Assembly (NCBI GenBank): GCA_015063585.1 | Contig: SVTW01000002.1 | Coordinates: 23,449 to 87,448, forward strand | Length of the DNA stretch: 64,000 nucleotides | Direction: 5' to 3' | Source of the DNA: Oscillospiraceae bacterium | GTDB lineage: Bacteria > Bacillota > Clostridia > Oscillospirales > CAG-272 | In this document: positions 26,738 to 35,527 of the stretch, one piece after another | How positions within the stretch are numbered: position 1 is the first letter of the stretch | Layout: the number at the start of each line of letters is the position of its first letter | The notes under the pieces: model-generated | Database searches by the model: none | Told to the model about the DNA's origin: nothing | Seen by the model: the letters and a program-made list of their open reading frames with translations, nothing else | Program-made: the position numbers and the translations under genes

Positions 26738-27745
26738 ATGAAATTTAATATTAAAAAGAGCATTTTTTGTGTTTTGCTCTTAGGATTGACCGCAATCGGT
26801 CTTTCATACGTTTTTGCAACCGCAAATACAGGCACGTCCATTGCCGAGGACTGTTTATCCGATCCGACGGCATCCGCGGTTTCCGATGCGGATGAGACGG
26901 GAAGGATCACGCGCTTTTTGGTTCTCGGAACCGATCGGGCGGCAGGACTGACCGATAGCATTATGCTGGTAACGGTCAATGAGAGTGAAAACACCGCAAG
27001 TGTTTTGCAGATCCCGCGCGACACCTACGCAAACTATACCGATCATGATTACCGAAAACTCAACGGCGCGCTTTCCGCGCTTGGCGAATCACGGATCAAA
27101 CAGCTATTTTCCGAGGCATTCGGGGTTCGCGTTCACTATTTTGTCATTCTTGATCTTTCGGCGTTTGGCACGATCGTGGACGCGATCGGAGGTGTGGATG
27201 TTGTCTCCCCTCAGGAAATGCATTACAGCGATCCCACGCAGGGCTTGGAGATCCATTTGCCGCAGGGAACCGTTCATTTGGACGGTCATTCTGCCGAACA
27301 GTTTATTCGTTACCGTTCGGGATACGCGAATGCCGATCTCGGTCGTTTGGATGCGCAAAAGATCTTTTTACGTGCCTTCGCGCAAAAAACGGCTTCACTT
27401 TCGCCGCTTGAATTGACGCGCGCTCTCTCAACCGTGCTTACCAAGCTGCAAACCGATCTTGATCTGCCGAGTGCGATCCGTATTGTATCGGCACTGAAAC
27501 GCTGCTCCGCGGAAACCTTTCCAATGGCAACGCTTTCGGGGCAGGCTGTGCAGGGCGCAAGCGGAGCATGGTATTATGCGGTCAATCGTGCGGGGGCTGC
27601 GCGTATGCGCGCGGAATATCTGCTGCCGCGTGCAACCGATGCGGCAGAGTTTGACCCCAACCGTATCTTTGACAGACCGCAAACCGAACGGTTTCACCGA
27701 ATTTATATCGCTCCCGAGGCAGATTTGCCTTTGGACGACGCATAA
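26738..27745 (+). CDS. LytR-CpsA-Psr family protein
   Basis: Membrane-anchored enzyme that transfers teichoic acid or another glycopolymer from its lipid carrier to peptidoglycan. The 335 residues have one N-terminal membrane segment (about 7-28) and then the LCP domain: FLVLGTDRAAGLTDSIMLVTV, LQIPRDTYANY, RKLNGALS, GGVDVVSP and FIRYRSGYANADLGRLDAQK, including the Arg/Asp residues that bind the pyrophosphate. It lies between yqeK and rsfS. A second LCP copy elsewhere in the genome is likely but not seen here. Confidence 0.92.
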   Translation: MKFNIKKSIFCVLLLGLTAIGLSYVFATANTGTSIAEDCLSDPTASAVSDADETGRITRFLVLGTDRAAGLTDSIMLVTVNESENTASVLQIPRDTYANYTDHDYRKLNGALSALGESRIKQLFSEAFGVRVHYFVILDLSAFGTIVDAIGGVDVVSPQEMHYSDPTQGLEIHLPQGTVHLDGHSAEQFIRYRSGYANADLGRLDAQKIFLRAFAQKTASLSPLELTRALSTVLTKLQTDLDLPSAIRIVSALKRCSAETFPMATLSGQAVQGASGAWYYAVNRAGAARMRAEYLLPRATDAAEFDPNRIFDRPQTERFHRIYIAPEADLPLDDA

Positions 27746-27765
27746 GAAAGAAAGGACCCTATCGA

Positions 27766-28179
27766 ATGGAAGAAATGTTACAGCAGCAGCTGCCCTCGCT
27801 GGAGGGCGCAACTCCCGAGGAACTCGCACACGCGATCTTTGACGTGCTCGATGCCAAAAAAGCACAAAACATCAAGGTCTTGCACGTTGAGGACCAAACT
27901 GTGATCACCGATTATTTTGTAATCTGCACGGGTAATTCGTCCACGCAGGTCAAATCTCTTGGCGGCGAGGTTGAATATAAGCTCGGCTTGCGCGGGGTTG
28001 ATCCCGTTCATTTTGAAGGACGTGATAACAATGGTTGGATCGTAATAGATTACAGCTCGGTTATCGTTCATATATTCAGTCGCGAGAACCGCGATTTTTA
28101 CAAATTGGAAAAACTGTACGGAGATTCGCAAGAGATCGTCTTCATGGGAATCGACGACAAGATTGGAGAACAGCAATGA
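27766..28179 (+). CDS. rsfS: Ribosomal silencing factor RsfS
   Basis: Binds L14 on the 50S subunit and blocks subunit joining when nutrients are low. The 137-residue protein carries DYFVICTGNSSTQVKSL, GRDNNGWIVIDYSSVIVHIFS and the acidic C-terminal region after FYKLEKLYGD. The N-terminal 20 residues (QQQLPSLEGATPEE) extend slightly beyond the core domain. It overlaps leuS by four bases, so the two are read together. Confidence 0.95.
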   Translation: MEEMLQQQLPSLEGATPEELAHAIFDVLDAKKAQNIKVLHVEDQTVITDYFVICTGNSSTQVKSLGGEVEYKLGLRGVDPVHFEGRDNNGWIVIDYSSVIVHIFSRENRDFYKLEKLYGDSQEIVFMGIDDKIGEQQ

Positions 28180-30578
28180 AATACGATTTTAAAAACATTG
28201 AGGAAAAATGGCAAAAGCGTTGGGACGAGGCAGGCGCGTTCCGCGCGGAGGATTTTTCGGACAAGCCCAAATACTATAACCTGGTTGAATTCCCGTATCC
28301 GAGCGGACACGGCATGCACGTTGGCCACATCAAGGCTTATTCGGGCTTGGAGGTCGTTTCGAGAAAGAGAAGAATGCAGGGCTACAACGTTCTGTTTCCC
28401 ATTGGATTTGATGCATACGGACTTCCCACCGAAAACACCGCGATCAAGGATAATCTTCACCCCAGAGTGGTAACAGACCGCAACATTGAGAAATTTACAT
28501 CTCAGCTTAAGCGCGTCGGTTTTTCCTTTGATTGGTCGCGCGTGGTTGACACCACGGAGGAAAACTACTACCGTTGGACGCAGTGGATCTTCCTCAAAAT
28601 GTTTGAAAAGGGCTTGGTGTTCCGTGACACCGCACTGGTAAACTACTGCCCGAGCTGTAAGGTCGTACTTTCCAACGAGGATTCGCAGGGCGGTAAATGC
28701 GACATCTGTAAGAGTGATATCGTGCAGAAATCCAAAACCGTTTGGTATCTGCGCATTACCGAGTATGCCGACAAGCTTTTGGAGGGCTTGGATCGCGTGG
28801 ACTATCTGCCCAACGTCAAGCAACAGCAGGTCAACTGGATCGGCAAATCCACGGGTGCGTTTGTAAACTTCAAGCTCAAGGAGATCGAGGAGTCGCTTCG
28901 CATCTACACCACCCGTCCCGATACACTTTTCGGAGTTACCTTTATGGTGATCGCTCCCGAGCATCCGATCATTGAGGCAAACCGTGACCGCATTGCCAAT
29001 ATGGATGCGCTTGACGCATACCGTGAGGAATGCGCAAAGAAGACCGAATTTGAGCGTACTCAGCTTGTAAAGGATAAGACCGGTGTTTGCATTGACGGTT
29101 TGACCGCGATCAATCCCGTGAGCGGCAAGGAAATTCCGATCTATATCTCGGATTACGTTATGATGGGTTACGGCACGGGCGCGATCATGGCGGTTCCCGC
29201 ACATGACGAGCGTGACTGGGCATTCGCGAAGAAATTCGGGATCGATATCATTGAGGTCATCAAGGGTGGCGATATTGAAAAGGCTGCCTATGCGGGTGAC
29301 GGTGAAATGGTCAATTCGGCTTTCCTCAACGGTTACACCAACAAAAAGGATTCGATCGCGCGTATGCTTGAGCACTTGGAGGCAGAGGGCATTGGTGAGC
29401 GCGGTGTGCAGTATAAGATGAAGGATTGGGCATTCAACCGCCAAAGATATTGGGGAGAGCCGATTCCGATCGTGCACTGTCCTTGCTGCGGCATTGTTCC
29501 TGTTCCTTATGAGGAGCTGCCGCTCCGTTTGCCCGAAGTGAAAAACTTTGAGCCCGGAGAGGGCGGCGAGAGCCCGCTTGCAAAGATTGATGCTTACGTC
29601 AACTGCAAATGTCCCAAATGCGGAAAGGACGCAAAGCGCGAAACCGACACTATGCCGCAATGGGCAGGATCCTCGTGGTATTTCCTCCGCTATATTGATC
29701 CGCACAATGACCAAGCCTTTGCCGATCCCGAAAAGCTGAAATATTGGATGCCGATCGATTGGTACAACGGCGGTATGGAGCACGTAACGCGACATATGAT
29801 CTATTCGCGTTTTTGGCATAAATTCCTCTACGATCTCGGCGTTGTTCCATGCGATGAGCCTTACGCAAAGCGCACCGCGCAGGGCTTGATCCTCGGTCCG
29901 GACGGTGAGAAGATGTCCAAATCCAAGGGCAACGTGGTGGATCCGAATGACGTGGTTGATCTTTACGGTGCTGACGTGCTCCGTACTTACGTGCTCTTTA
30001 TGGGCGACTACGGAAGTGCCGCACCTTGGAACGAAAGCTCGATGAAGGGCTGCAAGCGATTCCTGGAACGTATTGCCGATCTGTTTGATATGGCAAAGGG
30101 CGAGGGGGTTACGCCCAAGCTTGAAACAGCGTTCCACAAGACGGTTAAAAAGGTGTCGCTTGACATTGAAGACCTGAAGTTTAACACGGCAATCGCATCT
30201 ATGATGGCGTTGATCAACGAGATCTATGAAGTTGGAAGCCTGACACGTGATGAGATGAAAACGCTTGTTCGTCTGATTTGTCCCTTTGCACCGCACTTGG
30301 CGGAGGAGCTTTGGGAAATGCTCGGCGGGGAAGGTCTCTGCTCGCTTGCCGCATGGCCCGAATGGGACGAAAACAAAACGGTTGACAGCACGGTAGAGGT
30401 TGCGGTGCAGATCAACGGTAAGGTTCGCGGAACCGTTTCGTTGCCGCTCAACTGCCCGAAGGACGATGCCATTGCGCTGGCAAAGGCAGATCCCAAGATC
30501 GCCGCCGCAATTGAAGGGAAAACGGTGGTGAAAGAGATCAGTGTTCCCAACAAGATTATTAATATTGTTGTAAAATAA
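28176..30578 (+). CDS. leuS: Leucyl-tRNA synthetase
   Basis: Class I synthetase charging tRNA-Leu. The 800-residue protein (bacterial type, normal length) has the HIGH variant HVGHIKAYSG, zinc-like Cys clusters in YCPSCKVVLSNEDSQGGKC and CPKCG, the CP1 editing domain (about 220-420) with TTRPDTLFGVTF and the conserved Asp in PAHDERD, and KMSKSKGN at about 578. The start is the ATGA overlap with rsfS. No T-box leader is possible at this position since it lies inside an operon. About 70 bases separate it from the next gene; an imperfect hairpin at 30588-30628 without a T-run may weakly end the operon. Confidence 0.97.
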   Translation: MKYDFKNIEEKWQKRWDEAGAFRAEDFSDKPKYYNLVEFPYPSGHGMHVGHIKAYSGLEVVSRKRRMQGYNVLFPIGFDAYGLPTENTAIKDNLHPRVVTDRNIEKFTSQLKRVGFSFDWSRVVDTTEENYYRWTQWIFLKMFEKGLVFRDTALVNYCPSCKVVLSNEDSQGGKCDICKSDIVQKSKTVWYLRITEYADKLLEGLDRVDYLPNVKQQQVNWIGKSTGAFVNFKLKEIEESLRIYTTRPDTLFGVTFMVIAPEHPIIEANRDRIANMDALDAYREECAKKTEFERTQLVKDKTGVCIDGLTAINPVSGKEIPIYISDYVMMGYGTGAIMAVPAHDERDWAFAKKFGIDIIEVIKGGDIEKAAYAGDGEMVNSAFLNGYTNKKDSIARMLEHLEAEGIGERGVQYKMKDWAFNRQRYWGEPIPIVHCPCCGIVPVPYEELPLRLPEVKNFEPGEGGESPLAKIDAYVNCKCPKCGKDAKRETDTMPQWAGSSWYFLRYIDPHNDQAFADPEKLKYWMPIDWYNGGMEHVTRHMIYSRFWHKFLYDLGVVPCDEPYAKRTAQGLILGPDGEKMSKSKGNVVDPNDVVDLYGADVLRTYVLFMGDYGSAAPWNESSMKGCKRFLERIADLFDMAKGEGVTPKLETAFHKTVKKVSLDIEDLKFNTAIASMMALINEIYEVGSLTRDEMKTLVRLICPFAPHLAEELWEMLGGEGLCSLAAWPEWDENKTVDSTVEVAVQINGKVRGTVSLPLNCPKDDAIALAKADPKIAAAIEGKTVVKEISVPNKIINIVVK

Positions 30579-30646
30579 AAATAAAACAGAGAGGGAAGCG
30601 TTCGTTTGAAAAAGCTTCCTTCTCCGTTATAGAGGGAGGGGTGTTG

Positions 30647-31267
30647 ATGAATTATCAGATCGCGATCTATTCAACCGACGAAATTTTTTCACGCATGATC
30701 GAGCTGGAGTTTTTGTTTCTCGGAAAAAGCGTATTTCGTGCCGCGCAGGCAGAGGAGCACGTCTTTTCGGATACCGTGATTTTGGATCTTGATACCGCAA
30801 CGCCGCCCCCCTCCGATTGCTATCGCCGCATGATCGGTTTTACCAACACCACCGCGCTCTCGGCAGACGACGCGCGACGGAAATGCTCGATGATCCTGCA
30901 CCGTCCGTTTGAGATTCGGCTGTTACGAAGCGAGGTGCTGGGAGAGAACTTTGTTGAAACGGCAAGGGGATCGCTGATACAGCCGCCCAAAAACGGATCA
31001 AGGCGCTTACAAATAAAACGAACAGAGAGCTGTGTTTCGGTGGACGGTGTCAATATTTCTCTCAGTCCGCGTGAGCTTGACGTAATGGAGCTCATGCTTG
31101 CAAGCAGAGGCGAGCCTGTTTCACGCACCGCCATTTCCGAACGGATCGGCGAATCGAGCGCAAATAAGGCGGACGTTTATATCTGCTATCTGCGCCGCAA
31201 ATTTGAGGCGGCGGTGGGGGATCGCTTGATCGCAACCGTGCGCGGAAAAGGATACCGGATATCATGA
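30647..31267 (+). CDS. Winged-helix regulator with a degenerate receiver-like N-terminus
   Basis: A 206-residue protein. Residues about 115-206 are a complete OmpR/PhoB-type winged helix (SLSPRELDVMELMLASRGEPVSR...VDVYICYLRRKF...TVRGKGYRI-like), so DNA binding is expected. The N-terminal 105 residues resemble a shortened receiver (MNYQIAIYSTDEIFSRMIELE, TVILDLDTA) but lack the acidic pair after the first strand and a clear Lys near the end, so phosphorylation looks lost. No histidine kinase is adjacent. ATG 30647 follows GGGAGGGG by 6 bases. An LRR protein follows after 19 bases and may be co-transcribed. Confidence 0.75.
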   Translation: MNYQIAIYSTDEIFSRMIELEFLFLGKSVFRAAQAEEHVFSDTVILDLDTATPPPSDCYRRMIGFTNTTALSADDARRKCSMILHRPFEIRLLRSEVLGENFVETARGSLIQPPKNGSRRLQIKRTESCVSVDGVNISLSPRELDVMELMLASRGEPVSRTAISERIGESSANKADVYICYLRRKFEAAVGDRLIATVRGKGYRIS

Positions 31268-31286
31268 TGTGAAAGGAGAAAATGGC

Positions 31287-32627
31287 GTGAAGGATTTTGT
31301 AATTGAGAATCAAAGATTGATCGCGTACAATGGAAAAAGCAAAGATCTGATTATCCCAAACGGTGTTATCGAGATCGAGTTTCAGCTCTTTCGGGGGTCA
31401 ACTGAGGTTGAGCGTGTGGCACTTCCGGGATCGTTATCCACGGTTGAAATGGGGAGCTTTCAGGACTGCACGTCACTCAAAAGCGCAGTACTGTTCGAGG
31501 GGATCAAAAAAGTGGATTGGTACGCGTTTCGGGACTGTAGTTCCCTGGAGGAGCTTTCGCTTCCCGATAGCTTGGAGGAGTTTGATGCAGAAGCCATTTT
31601 AGACTGTAAAAAACTTCGTTATAACGAATACGCAGGCGGAAAATATCTCGGCAATGAGAAAAATCCATACGTTGTTTTGGTCTCAGCGTCGGATAAGGAT
31701 ATGGATGCCTTTGAGATCCATCCGAATACGAGGGTGATTTTGGACGAGGTTTTTGCGGACTGCAAATATTTAAAACAGATCGTCCTTCCAAACGGTGTCA
31801 AGCGAATCAATTATTCCACGTTTCGGGGATGTGGATCCTTGGAAACCGTTCAATTTCCGCAATCTCTGAATGAGATCGGTCTGAACGCATTTGAGCATTG
31901 CAGCGCGCTGACACGGATTGATCTGCCCGAAACGCTGAAAAGGATCGAAGCACACGCCTTTGACGGTTGCGCCAAATTGAAAGACGTTCTCATTCCAAGC
32001 GCAATTGAAATGATCGGGGAAAAAGCCTTTGGGTATTGCCCACAGCTTTGCTATAACGAATATGCAGGCGGAAAATACCTCGGAAATGCTGAAAATCCGT
32101 TCGCGGTCCTTGCCGAAATCGCTCCTTGCACCGCAGAGCGGTTTTCCATTCATGAGGACGCGCGAATCATTATGGACTGCGTATTTAGCGGTTGTAAAAC
32201 CTTGAAGCAGGTTACGCTCCCACAAGGCATACGGCAAATCGGAGACCAAGCCTTTTGCGATTGCACCGCTTTGACGGAAATGCATTTTCCGGAGGGACTG
32301 CGCGAAATCGGGGCAAGCGCCTTTGTAAGTTGCTCGTCCTTGGTTTCCATCACCTTGCCGATGAAAGGCACCACGATTTGCGAGAACGCATTTGAGGGCT
32401 GTAGCGCGCTCGAACGGTTGGAGATCCACTGCAATTCGATTTGGGATTACGCTTTTTGCGATTGCACGTCGCTCAAGAGCGTGACAATTTCCGAAGGATC
32501 GAAATGGATAGGGGAGGGGATCTTCTGCGGTTGCTCAGAGATTACCGATGTATTCCTGCCGGCAGGACTTTCATTGCCGGACGATTGCTTTGAGGATTGT
32601 GAAAACGTTACCTTTCATGAGCAATAA
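31287..32627 (+). CDS. BspA-type leucine-rich repeat protein (LRR_5)
   Basis: A 446-residue protein of BspA/LRR_5 repeats: strings such as IPNGVIEIEFQLFRG, SLPDSLEEFDAEAILDCKKL and LPETLKRIEAHAFDGCAKL, each about 23 residues. Two copies of YNEYAGGKYLGN begin 144 residues apart (at about 112 and 256), showing a duplicated block. No signal peptide, membrane segment or cell-wall anchor is visible, so it is probably cytoplasmic. The start is GTG 31287 (KDFVIENQRLIAYNG), 8 bases after AAAGGAG; GTG 31269 lies upstream of that site. The function is unknown; BspA proteins elsewhere mediate surface binding, which does not fit the missing signal. Confidence 0.85.
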   Translation: MKDFVIENQRLIAYNGKSKDLIIPNGVIEIEFQLFRGSTEVERVALPGSLSTVEMGSFQDCTSLKSAVLFEGIKKVDWYAFRDCSSLEELSLPDSLEEFDAEAILDCKKLRYNEYAGGKYLGNEKNPYVVLVSASDKDMDAFEIHPNTRVILDEVFADCKYLKQIVLPNGVKRINYSTFRGCGSLETVQFPQSLNEIGLNAFEHCSALTRIDLPETLKRIEAHAFDGCAKLKDVLIPSAIEMIGEKAFGYCPQLCYNEYAGGKYLGNAENPFAVLAEIAPCTAERFSIHEDARIIMDCVFSGCKTLKQVTLPQGIRQIGDQAFCDCTALTEMHFPEGLREIGASAFVSCSSLVSITLPMKGTTICENAFEGCSALERLEIHCNSIWDYAFCDCTSLKSVTISEGSKWIGEGIFCGCSEITDVFLPAGLSLPDDCFEDCENVTFHEQ

Positions 32628-32671
32628 AAAACACACGCGGAACAGATTTTCTGTTCCGCGTGTGTTTTTTT
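32626..32671. terminator. Bidirectional intrinsic terminator
   Basis: A perfect 20-bp stem from AAAAAACACACGCGGAACAG and its complement around a 5-base loop, with A-runs on the left and T-runs on the right. It serves the LRR gene on the plus strand and the convergent lipoprotein gene on the minus strand, and starts within the LRR stop codon. Confidence 0.95.
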
Positions 32672-32703
32672 ATTTGTAGATGTTTTTTGATAAATTATCA
32701 ATC

Positions 32704-33468
32704 TTAGCCCATCAGGTCGCTCATATCGAGGTATTCATCCGCATCAGCAGGAGCCTCGATCGTGGGAGCAGTGGTAATGTCCTTGAACTCATAAACAACG
32801 GTTGCTTTTGCAGCCATGCCGTCAGCATCGGTTGCTTCCTCGGTGGGAACGATCTCAAGATCCATAGCCATCTTGATCAGCTTGCCGCTCTTATCAAAGG
32901 TAAGGGTAACGTCAAACTTTTCAACCTTGATTTCATCGTCATCGCCAAAGAGCGAGCCGAGAACGCTGTCTGCAAAGTACTTCTTGCTGTCCTCACCTGC
33001 AAGTGCGATGGTAAAGAACTTGTTGTCGCCGTCTTTTTCGATCTTAACGTCCTTCAAAAGCTCTTCGGTCAGCTCAGGGAGAGCAACCTCACCGGTGTCA
33101 TAATCTTCTGCGAACTCATCGGCGCTAACTTCCATCTTCATCTTGCCGCCGAGCTCACCCATATCCATGTACATAACGCCATCAACGTAGAGGATCGTGT
33201 TTTCCATGGTTTCGCCGTCCATATCGACCTTGGTTACCATAGAGAGGTTCTCGCCATTTGCCTTCATATCCATCTCGATCTTCTGCTCCATGGCTTCGTC
33301 GCCACCGGTGATTTCGAGGTCGATCGTAACCTTCGCGTCAACACCGTTTGCCGCAGTCATAGCTTCGTTTGCAGCGGTATAGAGCGAATAGGGGGTTTCT
33401 TTTTTGCAGGAAGCAAAGGAAAAGAGGCAAACAATTGCCAGAACCAAAATCAAAATGCGTTTTTTCAT
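32704..33468 (-). CDS. Lipoprotein with a LolA/LppX-like fold, unknown function
   Basis: A 254-residue secreted lipoprotein. MKKRILILVLAIVCLFSFAS then Cys21 is a clear type II signal with lipobox FASC. The mature part is rich in Asp, Glu, Met and Lys and made of alternating strands (AKVTIDLEITGG, ENTILYVDGVMYMDMGEL, FDVTLTFDKSGKLIKM), like the large family of clostridial lipoproteins with a LolA/LppX-like half-barrel. The start is ATG 33468-33466, with AAAGGA upstream; the longer TTG frame is rejected. It has its own promoter and convergent terminator, so it is a single-gene unit. No conserved ligand site is evident. Confidence 0.85.
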   Translation of the reverse strand: MKKRILILVLAIVCLFSFASCKKETPYSLYTAANEAMTAANGVDAKVTIDLEITGGDEAMEQKIEMDMKANGENLSMVTKVDMDGETMENTILYVDGVMYMDMGELGGKMKMEVSADEFAEDYDTGEVALPELTEELLKDVKIEKDGDNKFFTIALAGEDSKKYFADSVLGSLFGDDDEIKVEKFDVTLTFDKSGKLIKMAMDLEIVPTEEATDADGMAAKATVVYEFKDITTAPTIEAPADADEYLDMSDLMG

Positions 33469-33520
33469 GTCTTTCGTCCTTTCTTTCCCCGTTTGTTTTT
33501 TTATTTTTTGGGGTACTATC

Positions 33521-33549
33521 ATTTTAGCACAGAAATGTGAAAATGTCAA
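33521..33549 (-). promoter_or_regulatory. Sigma-A promoter for the lipoprotein gene
   Basis: On the minus strand TTGACA (33549-33544), 17-base spacer, TAAAAT (33526-33521); about 45 bases of leader before the start. Confidence 0.85.
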
Positions 33550-33601
33550 TCCTTTTTTCATTTTTTCTTTTTTTTGTAGGGAGCGATAAAGCGTTGACCG
33601 G

Positions 33602-34657
33602 TCAGGAAATAATTCCGCCGCCAATTACACAATTGCCATCGTACATCACAACCGACTGCCCGGGGGAAATGGCCCGCTGCGGTTCATCAAAGTGAAGGAG
33701 CAGACGGTCCTCGTCGATCTGCTCTGCCGTGGCGCGGGCGGGAGATGCCTTGTATCGGATCTTTGCCTCCACGCGAATGGGGACGTTTATGCGGTCGGCG
33801 GCAATCAGGTTGATGCGGTGCGCTACAAGCTCCCGACGGAACAGTGCGTCATTGTCACCAAGCGTTACGGTATTGGTCTTTGCATTTTTCTCACAAACGT
33901 AGGTGGGTTTTCCAAAGGCTATTCCCAAGCCCTTGCGTTGACCGATGGTATACCGCAGGTGGCCCTCGTGTTTTCCGAGAATATTGCCTTCAAGATCGAT
34001 GAAATTACCGGAGGGGAATTTTAACCCCGTAATGCGTTCAATAAATCCAACGTAGTCGCCGTCGGGGATAAAGCAGATGTCCTGACTGTCCCTGCGTTCG
34101 GCGTTGCAAAAGCCGTTTGCGAGTGCCAATTCGCGGATCTCGTTTTTGGTCATGGAGCCAAGAGGAAAGAGCGTATGCGCGAGTTGATCCTGCGTGAGCT
34201 GCCACAAAACGTAGGATTGATCCTTGGAGTCGTCCACGGCACGGATCAGCTGATAACGCCCGTTGCCGTCTCGTTCAATGCGCGCGTAATGTCCCGTTGC
34301 AATTTTTTCACAGCCTTCTGCTTGCGCAAGCGAGAGCAAATGCCCGAACTTCATGGTACTGTTGCAGACCACGCAAGGATTCGGGGTTATCCCTTCCAGA
34401 TAGCTTTGAATAAAATAATCGATCACGTGTTGGCGAAATGCCTCGGAGCAATCATAAGTCATAAAGGGGATCGAGAGTAGATCTGCGATGCGGCGGGCAT
34501 CGCGTCCGTCCTCTTTCGGGGTAATTCCGATCTGTTCGGGGGAAAACAGCGACATCATTGCGCCCATGCAATCATAGCCCTGCTGTTTGAGGAGCCATGC
34601 CGCCACGCTGCTGTCCACACCGCCGCTCATGGCGATCATGATTTTTTCTTTCGTCAT
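33602..34657 (-). CDS. mnmA: tRNA-specific 2-thiouridylase MnmA
   Basis: Forms s2U at the wobble base of tRNA for Lys, Glu and Gln using ATP and sulfur from a cysteine desulfurase. The 351-residue product shows the PP-loop MIAMSGGVDSSVAAWLL, the catalytic Cys pair sites NPCVVCNSTMKFG and RRDSQDICFIPDGD, and the C-terminal barrel with AISPGQSVVMYDGN. ATG 34657 follows AAGGAGG by 6 bases on the minus strand. It lies 22 bases downstream of trmL, so both tRNA wobble-modification genes form one operon. Confidence 0.96.
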   Translation of the reverse strand: MTKEKIMIAMSGGVDSSVAAWLLKQQGYDCMGAMMSLFSPEQIGITPKEDGRDARRIADLLSIPFMTYDCSEAFRQHVIDYFIQSYLEGITPNPCVVCNSTMKFGHLLSLAQAEGCEKIATGHYARIERDGNGRYQLIRAVDDSKDQSYVLWQLTQDQLAHTLFPLGSMTKNEIRELALANGFCNAERRDSQDICFIPDGDYVGFIERITGLKFPSGNFIDLEGNILGKHEGHLRYTIGQRKGLGIAFGKPTYVCEKNAKTNTVTLGDNDALFRRELVAHRINLIAADRINVPIRVEAKIRYKASPARATAEQIDEDRLLLHFDEPQRAISPGQSVVMYDGNCVIGGGIIS

Positions 34658-34679
34658 GCGTATCCTCCTTTTTAAAAGA

Positions 34680-35183
34680 TCAGTCATTCCATGTGTACGC
34701 GGTCAGGTTTCCCGTTCCCTGCAAGCCTTCAAAATTTCCCTGCCGCAGAATTTCATAAACGGCAACCGCCACTGTATTGGAGAGATTGAGGGAGCGCAGT
34801 CCTTCCCGCATCGGAAGACGCACGCAGGTATCGGGATTTTTCAGAAGCAGCTCCTCGGGCAGTCCTTTTGTTTCCTTGCCAAACATAATAAAAACAGGGG
34901 AGGGGTAGGAGATCTCGGTATAAACGTGACGTGCTTTGGTGGTAAAATAAAACACCTTGGCATCGGGATTTTTTTGATAAAAATCCTCCAACCCATCGTA
35001 ATAGGTGATATCGAGATGGTGCCAATAGTCAAGTCCTGCACGTTTGAGCTTTTTATCGTCGATGGTAAACCCGAGCGGGCGGATCAGATGGAGTGCCGCG
35101 CCCGTAGCGGCGCAGGTACGCGCGATGTTTCCCGTATTTTGCGGAATTTCGGGTTCGTGGAGTACAATATTGATTGATTTCAT
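34680..35183 (-). CDS. trmL: tRNA (cytidine/uridine-2'-O-)-methyltransferase TrmL
   Basis: SPOUT methyltransferase that methylates the ribose of wobble base 34 in leucine tRNAs. The 167-residue knot protein has LHEPEIPQNTGNIARTCAATG, FGKETKGLPEELL and RLPMREGLRSLNLSNTVAVA. ATG 35183 gives the normal length; AAAGG is 12 bases upstream. mnmA follows on the same strand. Confidence 0.95.
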   Translation of the reverse strand: MKSINIVLHEPEIPQNTGNIARTCAATGAALHLIRPLGFTIDDKKLKRAGLDYWHHLDITYYDGLEDFYQKNPDAKVFYFTTKARHVYTEISYPSPVFIMFGKETKGLPEELLLKNPDTCVRLPMREGLRSLNLSNTVAVAVYEILRQGNFEGLQGTGNLTAYTWND

Positions 35184-35231
35184 GGAATCAAACAGCCTTT
35201 CTGATAGGTTTTTCGGATAGTAGACGGATAC

Positions 35232-35260
35232 ATGATAGCACATTTTTCTATTTTGTGCAA
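35232..35260 (-). promoter_or_regulatory. Sigma-A promoter for trmL-mnmA
   Basis: On the minus strand TTGCAC (35260-35255), 17-base spacer, TATCAT (35237-35232), with an AT-rich tract upstream. Confidence 0.75.
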
Positions 35261-35419
35261 GAGAAAAGAATAAAATTTACAATTTCTAATATATTTTTAT
35301 CTAAAATTATAGTATAATAAAATCAATATTATAAAATGGCGGAGTTTTTAAATCTGAGCCGATCGGGTCCCATGTTTTTAAAAATTTAAAAAAACAACGG
35401 GGATTCAACCAATCGGTGA
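35261..35419. other. AT-rich divergent spacer between trmL and secA promoters
   Basis: No gene is visible. It is AT-rich at 35261-35340, with several TATAAT-like words but no well-placed -35 partners, then a more mixed stretch. It separates the two divergent promoters. Confidence 0.5.
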
Positions 35420-35448
35420 TTGCAAAACGTAAGTGCATGTGATATGAT
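35420..35448 (+). promoter_or_regulatory. Sigma-A promoter for secA
   Basis: TTGCAA (35420-35425), 17-base spacer, TATGAT (35443-35448). The same hexamers and spacing as the ftsZ promoter. Confidence 0.85.
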
Positions 35449-35474
35449 AATCGCAGTGCCGGATCCGCCGAAAG

Positions 35475-35503
35475 ATCGCACCGTTTTCCTTCCTCGGTGC
35501 GAT
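35475..35503 (+). promoter_or_regulatory. Hairpin in the secA leader
   Basis: ATCGCACCG (35475-35483) and CGGTGCGAT (35495-35503) form a perfect 9-bp stem with an 11-base pyrimidine-rich loop, ending shortly before the ribosome site AAAGGA and ATG 35528. No T-run follows, so it is a leader structure rather than a terminator. Confidence 0.6.
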
Positions 35504-35527
35504 AGGGAAAAGAAAGGATCGACCGTT

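Noticed and set aside
28035-28175. Long N-terminal extension of leuS
   Set aside because: It lies inside rsfS in another frame and has no ribosome site; the normal LeuS N-terminus begins at 28176.
28098-30296. 732-residue ORF on the minus strand
   Set aside because: Lies wholly opposite leuS, which is certain from its motifs.
30588-30628. Hairpin after leuS as a terminator
   Set aside because: GAGAGGGAAGC/GCTTCCTTCTC has a mismatch and no T-run follows; at most a weak pause or processing site.
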